Below are positions 37,610 through 49,016 of a DNA stretch of 64,000 nt, one piece after another (positions within the stretch are counted from its first letter, which is position 1; every line of letters starts with the position of its first letter). The stretch comes from Tunturibacter psychrotolerans (GTDB lineage: Bacteria; Acidobacteriota; Terriglobia; Terriglobales; Acidobacteriaceae). Position numbers and translations under genes: made by a program. The notes under the pieces were generated by a model. The model made no database searches. It worked only from the letters and a program-made list of their open reading frames with translations, and was not told the origin of the DNA. The stretch lies in contig NZ_CP132942.1 in the NCBI RefSeq assembly GCF_040359615.1, positions 806,001 through 870,000 on the forward strand. Reading direction: 5' to 3'.

Positions 37610-37954
37610 ATGGGTGAGAAGGCAGATGTTTGGCAGGGGACGCTGGCGTTGATGGTGTTGAAGACGCTTGAGAGCATGGGCGAGCTGCATGGGTATGGGA
37701 TCGCGCGGCGGATTGAACAGACCAGCGGGGACGTGCTTTCGCTGAACTATGGGACGCTGTATCCGGCGCTGTTGAAGCTGGAGCAGGAGGGGGCGATTGT
37801 TTCAGAGTGGGGTGTGTCTGAGAACAATCGGAGGGCGAAGTTTTATAAGCTGACGCGTGTTGGCCGCAAGCAAATTGAACGCGAGACCGACAACTGGGAG
37901 CAGACGACGGCGATTCTGGCGCGGTTTTTGCGGGGAACGGAGGATCCGGCATGA
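37610..37954 (+). CDS. PadR-family transcriptional regulator (acidobacterial subgroup)
   Basis: Short PadR regulator of 114 aa. The winged helix covers residues 10-80 with [21 protein letters not shown], then the recognition and wing region [18 protein letters not shown] and a basic segment [17 protein letters not shown]; a short C-terminal helix serves for dimerisation. PadR proteins of this size usually repress an adjacent transporter. The stop overlaps the start of the ADOP permease gene as ATGA, the classic acidobacterial PadR-ADOP pair. The inverted repeat over its own ribosome-binding site suggests feedback control. Confidence 0.92.
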   Translation: MGEKADVWQGTLALMVLKTLESMGELHGYGIARRIEQTSGDVLSLNYGTLYPALLKLEQEGAIVSEWGVSENNRRAKFYKLTRVGRKQIERETDNWEQTTAILARFLRGTEDPA

Positions 37955-40608
37955 AGAAGCTGCGTGCAGCGTTGAGGCGGTTTGCCGGGATGTTTTCTAG
38001 AGGGCGGCGGGAAGAGGATTTCGCTAGCGAGCTTGAGGGACATCTGCAGATGCATATCGAGGACAACATGCGGGCGGGCATGACGGCGGAGGAGGCGCGG
38101 CGCGATGCTCTGGTGAAACTGGGAGGGATGGAGCGGACACGGCAGGCTTACCGGGAGCGGGGTACGGCTCCTTTCTTCGAGACGCTATGGCAGGATCTGC
38201 GTTTTGCCCTGCGGCAGTTGTTGAAGAACCCTGGTTTCACGATTACGGCGGTGTTGATGCTCTCGCTTGGGATTGCGGCGAGCGTTGCGATCTTTGCGTT
38301 TGTGGATGCTGCGCTGCTGAAGCCGCTGCCTTACGAGGATCCGCGTAGTTTGGTGGATGTAACGGAGAGCGTGGCGGTGCTTCCTCATGCAAATCTCTCT
38401 TATCCGGATTATCTCGACTGGAAGAAGATGAATCACAGCTTTCGTTCTCTGGACGTCTACACGGGTACGGGTTATCTGTTGGATACGCCGTCTGGCGTTG
38501 AGCCGACGCAGGGGCTGCGAGTGACGGATGGATTCTTCCACACGCTGGGCGTTCTCCCTTTGCTTGGACGTGATTTTTACTCGGGCGAGGATCTCCTTAG
38601 CGCTCCGCGAACGGTGATTCTGAGTTACTCGACGTGGCAGAAACGGTTTGGCGGCAGAAAAGAAGTCGTCGGGCAAAGTATTTCGCTGAGCGGCATGCCG
38701 TACACGATTGTTGGAGTGCTGCCTGACAGCTTCGAGTTTGCGCCGCGCAATACTGTTGAGTTCTGGACGACGATGCATGCCGGTGGGGGAGCGAACACGT
38801 GTGACCTGAGGCGGAGTTGCCATGGGTTAGTGGGGGTTGCGCGGCTGAAAGATGGAGTTTCGATTGCGGCAGCGCTTGCGGATACGAAGGCAATCGCGCA
38901 GCAACTGGAGCGTCAGTATCCTGACTCAAATCGTGGGCAGACCGCGGCAGTGGAGTCATTGACGGATGCGTTCGTCGGAGATATTCGTCCGATTCTGCTT
39001 CTTCTACTGGCGGGCGCGGGTCTGCTTCTGCTGATCGCGTGTGTGAATGTGGCGAGTCTTCTGCTGGTGCGGTCGGAGAGTCGCAGGCGGGAGATCGCAG
39101 TGCGAGGTGCGTTGGGAGCTTCGCCGCTGCGGCTTGCGCGGCAATTTGTAACTGAGGGTGTTCTGCTTGTGCTTGGGAGTTCGCTGCTGGGATTGGTCTG
39201 TGCGGTGTTTACTTCGCAAGCTTTGCTCCGGCTTATCCCGAAGGACATGCTGGTGCATATGCCTTATCTGCGCGGGATCGGGATGAACTTCCATGTTGTG
39301 TGTTTTGCGGCAGCGATTGCGGTGATGGCCGCGGTGATCTTTTCTCTGACGCCGATTGTGCAGCTGTCGTTCGGCGAGATGCGGGAGGGGTTGACGGAGG
39401 GCTCACGGGGCTCGGCGGGTGTGCTTTGGAGGAAGGTTGGCGCGAATCTTACGGTGCTGGAGCTTGCGATTGCTACCGTGTTGCTGGTGGGCGCGGGGTT
39501 GCTGGGCAAGAGCTTCTATCATTTGCTGCATGTTGAGTTGAATTTTCAGCCTGATCATCTGGCGACTCTTTCGGTTGCGCTGCCGGAGAAGGTCTACGCG
39601 AAGGATGAACAGGTGGTGGCAGCGCGGAGACAACTTATGGATCGTATCGCGGCGTTGCCGGGCGTGACCTCGGCAGCCGCGACAAGCCAACTGCCGGTGA
39701 CGATGAATGGCAATACGGAGTGGGTGCGATTTGTTGGCCGTCCGTATAACGGCGAGCACAATGAAGTGAACGAGCGGGATATTACTGCGAATTACTTTAC
39801 GACGCTGAAGACGAGGCTGATTCGTGGGCGGTTCTTCAACGCGGACGAAGATGCTACCAAGCCTCGTGTCGTGATCATCAATGAGGCGTTTGCGAAGCTG
39901 TATTTTCCTGGTCAGGATCCACTGGGTGCGAGGATGGGCGATACGACGCTGTCGACGAAGTCGATCAAGGAGATTGTTGGGGTGGTGGACGATCTGCGCG
40001 AGTCATCGCTCGATGAAAAGACTTTGCCTGCTGTGTACTATCCCGCGGATCAGAGCCCTGACGTGTACTTCAATCTGGTAGTTCGGACGAGTCAGGACGA
40101 GAATGCGCTGTTGCCTACGCTTGTCTCGACGATTCACCAGTTCGATCGCGGCATCGGCACGTCGGAGGAGTCGACGATGATGCTGAATATCGATGAGTCG
40201 CAGACGGCTTACCTGCATCGGTCGTCGGCGTGGCTGGTGGGTGGGTTTGCGGCGCTGGCTTTGTTGCTGGGCATGATTGGGTTGTATGGCGTGATTGCGT
40301 ATTCGGTGGGCCAGAGAACGCGTGAGATTGGGGTGCGGATGGCTTTGGGGGCGCAAAGGGAGATGGTGCAGCGGATGATTATGAGGGAGGGTGGGAGGCT
40401 GGCGGCATTGGGAATCGTTGTGGGTCTGGTGTGCTCGCTGGGTGTGACGCTGACGCTGCGGAGTGTGCTGTTTGGCGTGCAGTCGTGGGATGTGGGGACG
40501 TTGGCGGGGGTGGCTCTTCTGCTGGTTGCGGCGGCTCTGCTGGCTAGTTATGTTCCGGCGCGGAGAGCGGCGTCGATCAATCCGGTGGAGGCGTTGCGGG
40601 CGGAGTGA
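37951..40608 (+). CDS. Acidobacterial duplicated orphan permease (MacB/FtsX-type, ADOP)
   Basis: An 885-aa permease with two MacB/FtsX modules. An N-terminal cytoplasmic segment (about 1-75, [20 protein letters not shown]) is typical of ADOP proteins. The first helix ([20 protein letters not shown], about 95) leads into a MacB periplasmic domain, then three helices (about 350-465), a further helix near 505, a second periplasmic domain, and three C-terminal helices ending in [19 protein letters not shown], the FtsX signature. No ATPase is encoded nearby, the reason for the orphan name. The transported substrate is unknown; control by the coupled PadR is likely. Confidence 0.93.
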   Translation: MKKLRAALRRFAGMFSRGRREEDFASELEGHLQMHIEDNMRAGMTAEEARRDALVKLGGMERTRQAYRERGTAPFFETLWQDLRFALRQLLKNPGFTITAVLMLSLGIAASVAIFAFVDAALLKPLPYEDPRSLVDVTESVAVLPHANLSYPDYLDWKKMNHSFRSLDVYTGTGYLLDTPSGVEPTQGLRVTDGFFHTLGVLPLLGRDFYSGEDLLSAPRTVILSYSTWQKRFGGRKEVVGQSISLSGMPYTIVGVLPDSFEFAPRNTVEFWTTMHAGGGANTCDLRRSCHGLVGVARLKDGVSIAAALADTKAIAQQLERQYPDSNRGQTAAVESLTDAFVGDIRPILLLLLAGAGLLLLIACVNVASLLLVRSESRRREIAVRGALGASPLRLARQFVTEGVLLVLGSSLLGLVCAVFTSQALLRLIPKDMLVHMPYLRGIGMNFHVVCFAAAIAVMAAVIFSLTPIVQLSFGEMREGLTEGSRGSAGVLWRKVGANLTVLELAIATVLLVGAGLLGKSFYHLLHVELNFQPDHLATLSVALPEKVYAKDEQVVAARRQLMDRIAALPGVTSAAATSQLPVTMNGNTEWVRFVGRPYNGEHNEVNERDITANYFTTLKTRLIRGRFFNADEDATKPRVVIINEAFAKLYFPGQDPLGARMGDTTLSTKSIKEIVGVVDDLRESSLDEKTLPAVYYPADQSPDVYFNLVVRTSQDENALLPTLVSTIHQFDRGIGTSEESTMMLNIDESQTAYLHRSSAWLVGGFAALALLLGMIGLYGVIAYSVGQRTREIGVRMALGAQREMVQRMIMREGGRLAALGIVVGLVCSLGVTLTLRSVLFGVQSWDVGTLAGVALLLVAAALLASYVPARRAASINPVEALRAE

Positions 40609-40659
40609 GGGCCTTCTGGCTGGGGTTGGTTTTTTTGGTGGGTAAGACGGATGGAGCGG

Positions 40660-40695
40660 CAACAGCAACAACAACAACAACAACAACAACAGCAG
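40660..40695. repeat. CAA/CAG trinucleotide microsatellite
   Basis: Twelve consecutive CAA or CAG triplets in the gap 40609-40887. They are followed by a near-palindrome ATCCCCTTCGGAGAT (40696-40710) and an imperfect continuation with repeated GCAACTG/GCAACTGC words to about 40770. It is not in a coding frame of either neighbour. I recall similar CAA-rich plus GATCCC-TTCGGG elements scattered between genes in Terriglobales, but copy number cannot be checked here. Confidence 0.8.
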
Positions 40696-40887
40696 ATCCC
40701 CTTCGGAGATGACAACTAGAACTGCAACTGCAAAATCAAAGCAACTGTAAAACATAGCAACTGCGCTGCAGCGGCGGCGGCGAGAATGAGTATGGATTTT
40801 CGTGGCGGCGAGGATTCTGTAAAAGCAACTGTGATACGTGGATATACTGCTTGCACTGGGAAAATCTGCGTTTTGGAGCGTGTGAGG

Positions 40888-42567
40888 ATGTCAAGGAATT
40901 TGGTTTGGAAGACTGTATCTTGCGGTGTGTTGCTGGTATCTGCTGGTTTTGCGATAGGAGCGGGAGCACAGGAGAAGAAAGACAGCGATAAGAAGAAGGA
41001 CCAGAAGCTGGTGGTGACGGGGACGCCGGTGGTGGAGGCTGCGGAGCCGCCAGCGGACTCGACGACAGAGGGCTCGGTGACGGTGGGCGGGGAGAAGATT
41101 GCCTATCGTGCGGTGGCAGGGACGCTGACGGTGGGGTCGAGCGATTCGCAGGACGCGATGCTGGGGATGGATGGGAAGATGCTGCCGGATACGGGGGAGA
41201 AGGCTCCAGATCCCGAGAAGCCGGACGAGGCGCCTGCCACGGCGCGGATGTTTTATGTGGCTTACTTTAAGAAAGATGCGCCTGTGGGGCGGCCTGTGAC
41301 GTTTTTGTATAACGGCGGGCCGGGGTCGGCGACGATGTGGCTGCATATGGGCTCGTTTGGGCCCAAGCGCGTGGTGACTACCGATGCGCAACATGATGAA
41401 GGCGCGCCGTACAAGATCGTGAATAACGACTTCAGTCTGCTGGATGTGAGCGATGTGGTTTTTATCGATGCTCCGGGGACCGGGTTCAGCCGGATCATGG
41501 GCAAGGACAAGGAGAAGGAGTTCTGGGGAGTGGACCAGGATGCGCATGCGTTCGATCGGTTCATTCGCAGGTTCCTGACGAAGTTCAACCGGTGGAACTC
41601 GCCGAAGTATCTGCTGGGTGAGAGCTATGGGACGCCGCGGAGCGCGGTGCTGTCGGCTGATTTGCAGAACGTGGACTTGAACGGGATCATTTTGCTGTCG
41701 CAGATTTTGAGCTTCGATAACAGCATCGATGGGCCGAAGTGGAACCCTGGCGTGGATCAGGCGTATGCGTTGGGTCTGCCTACGTTTGCGGCGAGCGCCT
41801 TTTATCATCACAAGGTTCCAACGCAACCTGCGGCGCTGGAGCCGTTCCTGGCCGAGGTGGAGCAGTATGCGATGGGCGACTACATGAGCGCTCTGCTGAA
41901 GGGGTCGGAGCTGCCGGAGGCGACGAAGCAGGCTGTGGCGGAGAAGCTGCATCAATATACCGGGCTGCCGGTGGCTTATTTGATGAGGGCGAATCTGCGG
42001 GTGACAGGCGCTGCATTCAGCAAGCAACTGCAGCTTGATGACGAGACGACGACAGGGCGGCTGGATACGCGGTACAAAGGGCCAGATATCGATCCGCTGA
42101 GCGCGGATGCGGAGTATGACCCGCAGAGCAATGCGATCTCGTCGGCATATACGGCGGCGTTGAACCAGTACATGCGGACGGACCTGAAGTATGGCGAGAA
42201 TCAGACGTATAAACCGGGAGCCTATGCGGATGCCGACTTTACGTGGGATCTACGGCACCAGCCGCCGGGGGGTCCGCCGGCGAATCAGCAGTGGGGCGGG
42301 ACGAATGTGATGCCGGATTTGGCCTACACGATGAAGTCAAATCCGAAGATGAAGGTGATGCTGGCAGGTGGATACTACGACCTGGCGACGCCTTACTTCG
42401 AGGGCAAGTTCGAGATGCATCATCTGCAAATTCCGCAGAAGCTGCAGGCGAATATCAGCTATCACTACTACCAGAGCGGACACATGGTGTATGTGAATGA
42501 GGACGTGCTAAAGCAGTTCCATGCGGATGTGGCGGCGTTTATCCGGGGCACGGAGGACGGGAAGTAG
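40888..42567 (+). CDS. Secreted S10-family serine carboxypeptidase
   Basis: A 559-aa exported peptidase. The signal peptide (VSCGVLLVSAGFAIGAGAQ) is followed by a Lys/Asp-rich linker. The S10 fold is clear: oxyanion region FLYNGGPGSATMWLHMGSFG, the nucleophile in LLGESYGTPRS (S246), the acid in AGGYYDLATPYF (D498) and the base in YQSGHMVYV (H532). S10 enzymes remove C-terminal residues at acidic pH. The frame opens at 40786, but ATG 40888 is the one with a proper signal peptide and GGAG upstream. It converges on the YoaK-like gene. Confidence 0.92.
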   Translation: MSRNLVWKTVSCGVLLVSAGFAIGAGAQEKKDSDKKKDQKLVVTGTPVVEAAEPPADSTTEGSVTVGGEKIAYRAVAGTLTVGSSDSQDAMLGMDGKMLPDTGEKAPDPEKPDEAPATARMFYVAYFKKDAPVGRPVTFLYNGGPGSATMWLHMGSFGPKRVVTTDAQHDEGAPYKIVNNDFSLLDVSDVVFIDAPGTGFSRIMGKDKEKEFWGVDQDAHAFDRFIRRFLTKFNRWNSPKYLLGESYGTPRSAVLSADLQNVDLNGIILLSQILSFDNSIDGPKWNPGVDQAYALGLPTFAASAFYHHKVPTQPAALEPFLAEVEQYAMGDYMSALLKGSELPEATKQAVAEKLHQYTGLPVAYLMRANLRVTGAAFSKQLQLDDETTTGRLDTRYKGPDIDPLSADAEYDPQSNAISSAYTAALNQYMRTDLKYGENQTYKPGAYADADFTWDLRHQPPGGPPANQQWGGTNVMPDLAYTMKSNPKMKVMLAGGYYDLATPYFEGKFEMHHLQIPQKLQANISYHYYQSGHMVYVNEDVLKQFHADVAAFIRGTEDGK

Positions 42568-42580
42568 CAGGGGTTGCGGA

Positions 42581-42646
42581 TCGAGAGGTGGCGGGCTAGA
42601 GGGACGACACGGTTTGATTCGTGTTGCCCTTAGTCCGCCACTTCGA
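42581..42646. other. Long imperfect hairpin between convergent genes
   Basis: The segment folds into one extended hairpin. The inner 7-bp stem is CGACACG (42605-42611) and CGTGTTG (42620-42626) with an 8-nt loop. A long outer stem pairs GTGGCGGGCTA plus AGGG (42588-42603) with CCCTTAGTCCGCCAC (42627-42641), with only bulges at G42599 and A42604 and one G-T pair. There is no T run. It occupies most of the 144-bp convergent gap and could act as a bidirectional terminator or be a small repeat element. Confidence 0.5.
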
Positions 42647-42711
42647 TTTGGTGACGATCTCGAAGGCAGGATGAAGTCGACCGAATGTCTGCGTCAGTGA
42701 TTGGGTGAGAT

Positions 42712-43416
42712 TTAAGGCTTCGTCTGGGAGATCGTGTGAGCCAATTCGGCTTTGGCGGAGCGGCGAAGGCAGCGGAGAGCTACGTAGAGAAGCAGCGGTT
42801 CGGTGAGCCATAGAGAGCGGTTGGCGATATGGGGCGCGGCCCATGCTCCGAGAGCGGCTCCGGCGAGGAAGCAGAGGCAGATGAGTCCGAGGTTGAGGAT
42901 CTGGAGGCGGCCGCTTTCGCGGGCTTCGGGTGTGCCAGAGGAGTTGAGCGCGTCGTAGAGACCCTCGGTTGCCTGTCGGAGGTTGCCGGTGACAAAAGTG
43001 GAGTTGAAGGGTAACTGGTTGACGTGGCGGAAGCTGGAGACCTGGAAGGCGGCGACGAAGGCGACGATCGCGGTGAAGGGGATGTCGGGGAAGCCAGGCG
43101 GCATCCAGCCCAGGATGAAGAGTGCGATGATTTCGAAGGTGAGCGCGACGATGGGGGCGCGGTTGCTCCGCGAGTGCAGATGCCGAGCGGAGATAACGCC
43201 GACGAAGAAGCCCAGGATGGGTACGAGATGTGGAATGATTGCGCCCCACCCATGGCCCAAGAGGGCGATGCCGAGGAGAGCGACGTTTCCTGTCATGGAG
43301 TTGGCGAAGACGTGGCCGTGGTTGAGATAGACGAAAGAGTCGAGGAGGCCGCCGGTGCTGGCGAGTATCAATGCGTCGGACAGGGTGCTGGGCTCGGAGA
43401 TGGTGTTGGGAGTCAT
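42712..43416 (-). CDS. YoaK-like (DUF1275) membrane protein
   Basis: A 234-aa protein of the DUF1275/YoaK family with about six helices. The conserved opening is ALILASTGGLLDSFVYLNHG followed by FANSMTGNVALLGIAL; a second half-repeat, PFNSTFVTGNLRQATEGLYD, mirrors it, the usual internal duplication of this family. Transport function has been proposed but is unproven. ATG 43416 (MTPN) is used; ATG 43443 would add nine residues and neither start has a clear ribosome-binding site. The next gap (43444-43721) leads to clpB on the other strand. Confidence 0.88.
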   Translation of the reverse strand: MTPNTISEPSTLSDALILASTGGLLDSFVYLNHGHVFANSMTGNVALLGIALLGHGWGAIIPHLVPILGFFVGVISARHLHSRSNRAPIVALTFEIIALFILGWMPPGFPDIPFTAIVAFVAAFQVSSFRHVNQLPFNSTFVTGNLRQATEGLYDALNSSGTPEARESGRLQILNLGLICLCFLAGAALGAWAAPHIANRSLWLTEPLLLYVALRCLRRSAKAELAHTISQTKP

Positions 43417-43669
43417 GAGGATCGAGGACAGTCTACCGCCCATTGGGCACGAGTCTTTGATCTTCCCTGTTTGGGTTCGGCGTCATGTCTCGCATCTGCG
43501 GAGGGTCTTTTTCTGGATTATTTGCCGCGACAAATGGAAAGTTTCTGGGGAGTACCGTGCGCACCTTCAATACGATTGGTGACACGGAAAGGGCGGCTGG
43601 AGCCTGCCGCCAAGATGTGAGTGAGTTATTATCAGATTTCGCATCTTCCGGCCATTTCGGGCGTCTAAC

Positions 43670-43695
43670 TTTAAGCGAAAAGCTTAAATTTTTTT
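43670..43695 (+). terminator. Terminator-shaped hairpin in the clpB leader
   Basis: TTTAAGC (43670-43676) and GCTTAAA (43682-43688) with a GAAAA loop form a perfect 7-bp stem followed by seven Ts, ending 26 bases before the clpB ATG. No gene reads into it from upstream (the neighbour is divergent), so it may be an attenuator or heat-sensitive structure of the clpB mRNA, or an operator. The AT-rich stem is weak. No CIRCE element is seen in the gap. Confidence 0.5.
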
Positions 43696-43721
43696 GGAAC
43701 TTGTTGAGGAGATAGAGGGTT

Positions 43722-46379
<2,658 letters not shown>

Positions 46380-46390
46380 CGACGAGTATG

Positions 46391-46418
46391 GGCCCACCTT
46401 CACCGGTGGGCCATTTTT
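46391..46418 (+). terminator. Rho-independent terminator after clpB
   Basis: GGCCCACC/GGTGGGCC, a perfect 8-bp GC-rich stem with loop TTCACC, followed by ATTTTT. It ends at the stop codon of the convergent acyltransferase gene. Confidence 0.9.
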
Positions 46419-47572
46419 CATGGGGCGGACTGAACGGCTGGGTGGTGATACTTCGCAGTGAGAAAGCGCAGTATTGGCTTCTCAAGGAAGCGATAACAGA
46501 GCAAACCAGCGACGGCGGAGCAAACGACCATAAGAAAGACGTTTGCGCCCGGCCCGAGTCGCGCGAGGTATGGATAGATGCGGTGATAGACGTAGAAGAC
46601 CGGCAGCGAGATGAGATAGATGGAATAAGATGCGTCGCCGAGTTGAACGCCGAAGCGGCCCAAACCTGATTTTATCTGTGGAGAACGAAAGACCAGGCCC
46701 GCGGTCACCATAGCTGCGGGAACACCCCACATGAGGAAACGGAACCAACTTAAAGAGCCGTTGGCGATATTTTTCGCATCAGCGATATTGTATTTGTTGA
46801 AGAAAGCGGTACAAACCAACGGTATAACACCAGCAAGGAGCAGGGCTGTGCCAAGCGCGTGGCGTTTGCCGTGGCGAGCGAAGAGGATGCCGATCGCACA
46901 TCCTAAGACAAACTCGAGGTTGATGGGATTTGCGATCAGGATAAGCACTGGCCGCTGGAAGCCGACGATTTGGCCGAGGGCGACGAGCGCGAGGATGGTG
47001 AGGATTGTCGATTTAATAATGTGGCGGGTGCTGAAGAAGAGATTAAGTGTAATGACGTAATAGAAGAACATCTCGAAGATAAGCGTCCAACCAACCACGA
47101 GGATTGGACCCCGCATGGGGAAGTGCATGGAGGGCAGCAGAAGATACGAGTTGAGTAAAGATGAATGGTCGAGATGATGCTGTTTGTAGTCAATGAGAAC
47201 AAAGAAGGATGAAAGGATCCAGTAGATCGGAAAGATCCGGATAAGTCTTCTAAAGAGAAAATCGAGGGCCTTGTGAGCAGACCCGAAAGAGCTGTGCCGA
47301 ATGTTCATAGCGACGGTGGAAAGTATGAAGCCGCTGATTGCGAAGAAAATGTCGACGCCACACGATCCAACGTCGACAACGTGGAAGAAGCGAGCTTCCT
47401 TGGGAATCGCATGAAATGAAACATTGGAGACAGCGTGAACGTGCACTACGAGAAGTGCGGCAATGGCGCGAAGAATCTGAATTGAGTCATTCTTTTTTAT
47501 CAGGAAGCCACGCCCGGCTATTCGGGCCGAGGAGATAGTTTCTTCGAGGACACTAGGTGCGGGGATAGGCAC
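46418..47572 (-). CDS. Acyltransferase family 3 (OafA/YrhL-like) membrane protein
   Basis: A 384-aa integral membrane acyltransferase with about ten helices. It begins with the family signature IQILRAIAALLVVHVHAVSN, whose His and Arg match the catalytic region of acyltransferase-3 proteins, followed by GVDIFFAISGFILS. Such enzymes O-acetylate or otherwise acylate sugars of lipopolysaccharide, exopolysaccharide or peptidoglycan. The start is GTG at 47572 with GAAGG about eight bases upstream. It neighbours two GT-C glycosyltransferases, supporting an envelope-glycan role. Confidence 0.9.
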   Translation of the reverse strand: MPIPAPSVLEETISSARIAGRGFLIKKNDSIQILRAIAALLVVHVHAVSNVSFHAIPKEARFFHVVDVGSCGVDIFFAISGFILSTVAMNIRHSSFGSAHKALDFLFRRLIRIFPIYWILSSFFVLIDYKQHHLDHSSLLNSYLLLPSMHFPMRGPILVVGWTLIFEMFFYYVITLNLFFSTRHIIKSTILTILALVALGQIVGFQRPVLILIANPINLEFVLGCAIGILFARHGKRHALGTALLLAGVIPLVCTAFFNKYNIADAKNIANGSLSWFRFLMWGVPAAMVTAGLVFRSPQIKSGLGRFGVQLGDASYSIYLISLPVFYVYHRIYPYLARLGPGANVFLMVVCSAVAGLLCYRFLEKPILRFLTAKYHHPAVQSAP

Positions 47573-47687
47573 GTTGAGCCTTCATGATACATGGGGCAGC
47601 AAATGAGTTCTGTGGGTGTATGCAAGGCGGATCGATGGGCATGTCTGCTCCCGGTAGCGGCTCAGAGACGTTTGATAGAGTGAGAGC

Positions 47688-48989
47688 GTGACGTCCCCGA
47701 CAGTTAATAAATTCAGCGCCTCTACCCACGGCAAGCGACTTCTCCTCTTTGTTGTGTGTAGTCTGCTGCTGGCCAATGTTGTTCAGTGGGGTCTGTGCCG
47801 GGCCCTTCATCTGGGAAATCCGGGGACTCTCAAGCCCGAAATCTCTGACTTTCTGCATATGAGCCAGTGGACCGATTCGTGGCTTCCGATGATGAAGTCG
47901 CTGGACTACTTCGATGCGAATCCTACGAAACCAATCTATGGGGCTCCTCTGTACGACACGCTGATTTATTCGTTGGCGAGTGAGCTTCCTCTGGTCGCGC
48001 TTCGCAGGCTTGGAGTCGGTGACGCTGCGATGCTCCGCCTGCTGGCGTTATTTTCATGGTTGTCTGTTGTGGGTGTTGCGGCGGTGTCGCTTGCGATGGG
48101 ACGCAGGCTGTTGCGAATGCGTGGTGCGGAGTTGACATGGCCGATGGTTGTTGCGGTGATACTGGCTTGTCTGGGGTGTTATCCGCTGCTGAAGGGGTAT
48201 TCGCTGGGGAATGCGCAGACGATGCTTTCTTTTGGCTTTGCGCTGATGCTTTATTTGTGGACGTCCGGGCGCGAACGCGAGGCTGGGGTGGTGGCTGCGC
48301 TGCTGGCGTTTGTGAAGCCGCAGTATGTGTTGCTGCTGGTGTGGATGGCGGTTCGCCGCAGATGGGGGGCGATGTGGGCGTTTTTGATTTGCTCTGCTGT
48401 TTTGCTCGCGATGTCGATTGCGGTCTTTGGTTGGCACAACAATCTTGATTATGTAGGGGTGCTGGCGAGCCTCAGCCACAAAGCGCAGTCGCACGATGCG
48501 AATCAGTCGATGTTCGGAACGTTAAACCGAATGATCTTCAATGGCGAAAATCTGGAATACACACCTCATCTCTATACTCCCTATGTTGCGTGGGTGTATC
48601 GGACGACGGTGGTTACATCGCTGGTGCTGATTGGGGGTGTGCTGCTGTTTCCATGGGGGCGACTGCGTGGATCGACCGGGGATATCGCGGCGATGGGGCT
48701 GGCGTCGGTTGCGGCTTCGCCGATGGCGTGGGAGCATCACTACGGTATTGTGCTGGGGATCTTCGCCTGGTTCTGGTTTGCTTATGGGTGCTGGGAGACC
48801 AAGAGGCCTTGGCTGTGGGGAGTGTCTTTTTTTCTTTGCTGTAACTTTTTGGCGGCGACGAATCTGTTGGCGGATAAGCGCGGATGGAATGTGTTGCAGT
48901 CCTATATGTACTTCGGGGCGCTTCTCTTGATTGCGCTGCTGATGCGGCTGGCTCGTCGCGTCGGATCTGATGAAACTGTTGCAGTGTGA
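47688..48989 (+). CDS. GT87-family (DUF2029) polyprenol-dependent glycosyltransferase
   Basis: A 433-aa membrane protein with about ten helices that resembles GT87/DUF2029 mannosyltransferases. Helpful landmarks are the first periplasmic loop SDFLHMSQWTDSWLPM with an acidic pair, KPIYGAPLYDTLIY, KGYSLGNAQTMLSFGFAL and AFVKPQYVLLLVWM; the PxxxEHHY-like segment SPMAWEHHYGIVLG is common in this family. These enzymes use a polyprenyl-phosphate sugar on the outer face of the membrane. The start is GTG 47688. It is transcribed divergently from the acyltransferase over 115 bp. Confidence 0.82.
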   Translation: MTSPTVNKFSASTHGKRLLLFVVCSLLLANVVQWGLCRALHLGNPGTLKPEISDFLHMSQWTDSWLPMMKSLDYFDANPTKPIYGAPLYDTLIYSLASELPLVALRRLGVGDAAMLRLLALFSWLSVVGVAAVSLAMGRRLLRMRGAELTWPMVVAVILACLGCYPLLKGYSLGNAQTMLSFGFALMLYLWTSGREREAGVVAALLAFVKPQYVLLLVWMAVRRRWGAMWAFLICSAVLLAMSIAVFGWHNNLDYVGVLASLSHKAQSHDANQSMFGTLNRMIFNGENLEYTPHLYTPYVAWVYRTTVVTSLVLIGGVLLFPWGRLRGSTGDIAAMGLASVAASPMAWEHHYGIVLGIFAWFWFAYGCWETKRPWLWGVSFFLCCNFLAATNLLADKRGWNVLQSYMYFGALLLIALLMRLARRVGSDETVAV

Positions 48990-49016
48990 CGGGTGCGCCG
49001 TCGATGAGAGGCGAAG

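Noticed and set aside
40660..40695. CRISPR-like repeat array
   Set aside because: The units are simple CAA/CAG triplets without spacers, so it is a microsatellite.
40670..40888. 34-residue upstream extension of the S10 peptidase
   Set aside because: It would put the signal peptide inside the protein; ATG 40888 starts directly before it.
43444..43721. CIRCE element or sigma32-type heat-shock promoter before clpB
   Set aside because: I looked for TTAGCACTC-9-GAGTGCTAA and CTTGAA/CCCCAT-like boxes and found none convincing.
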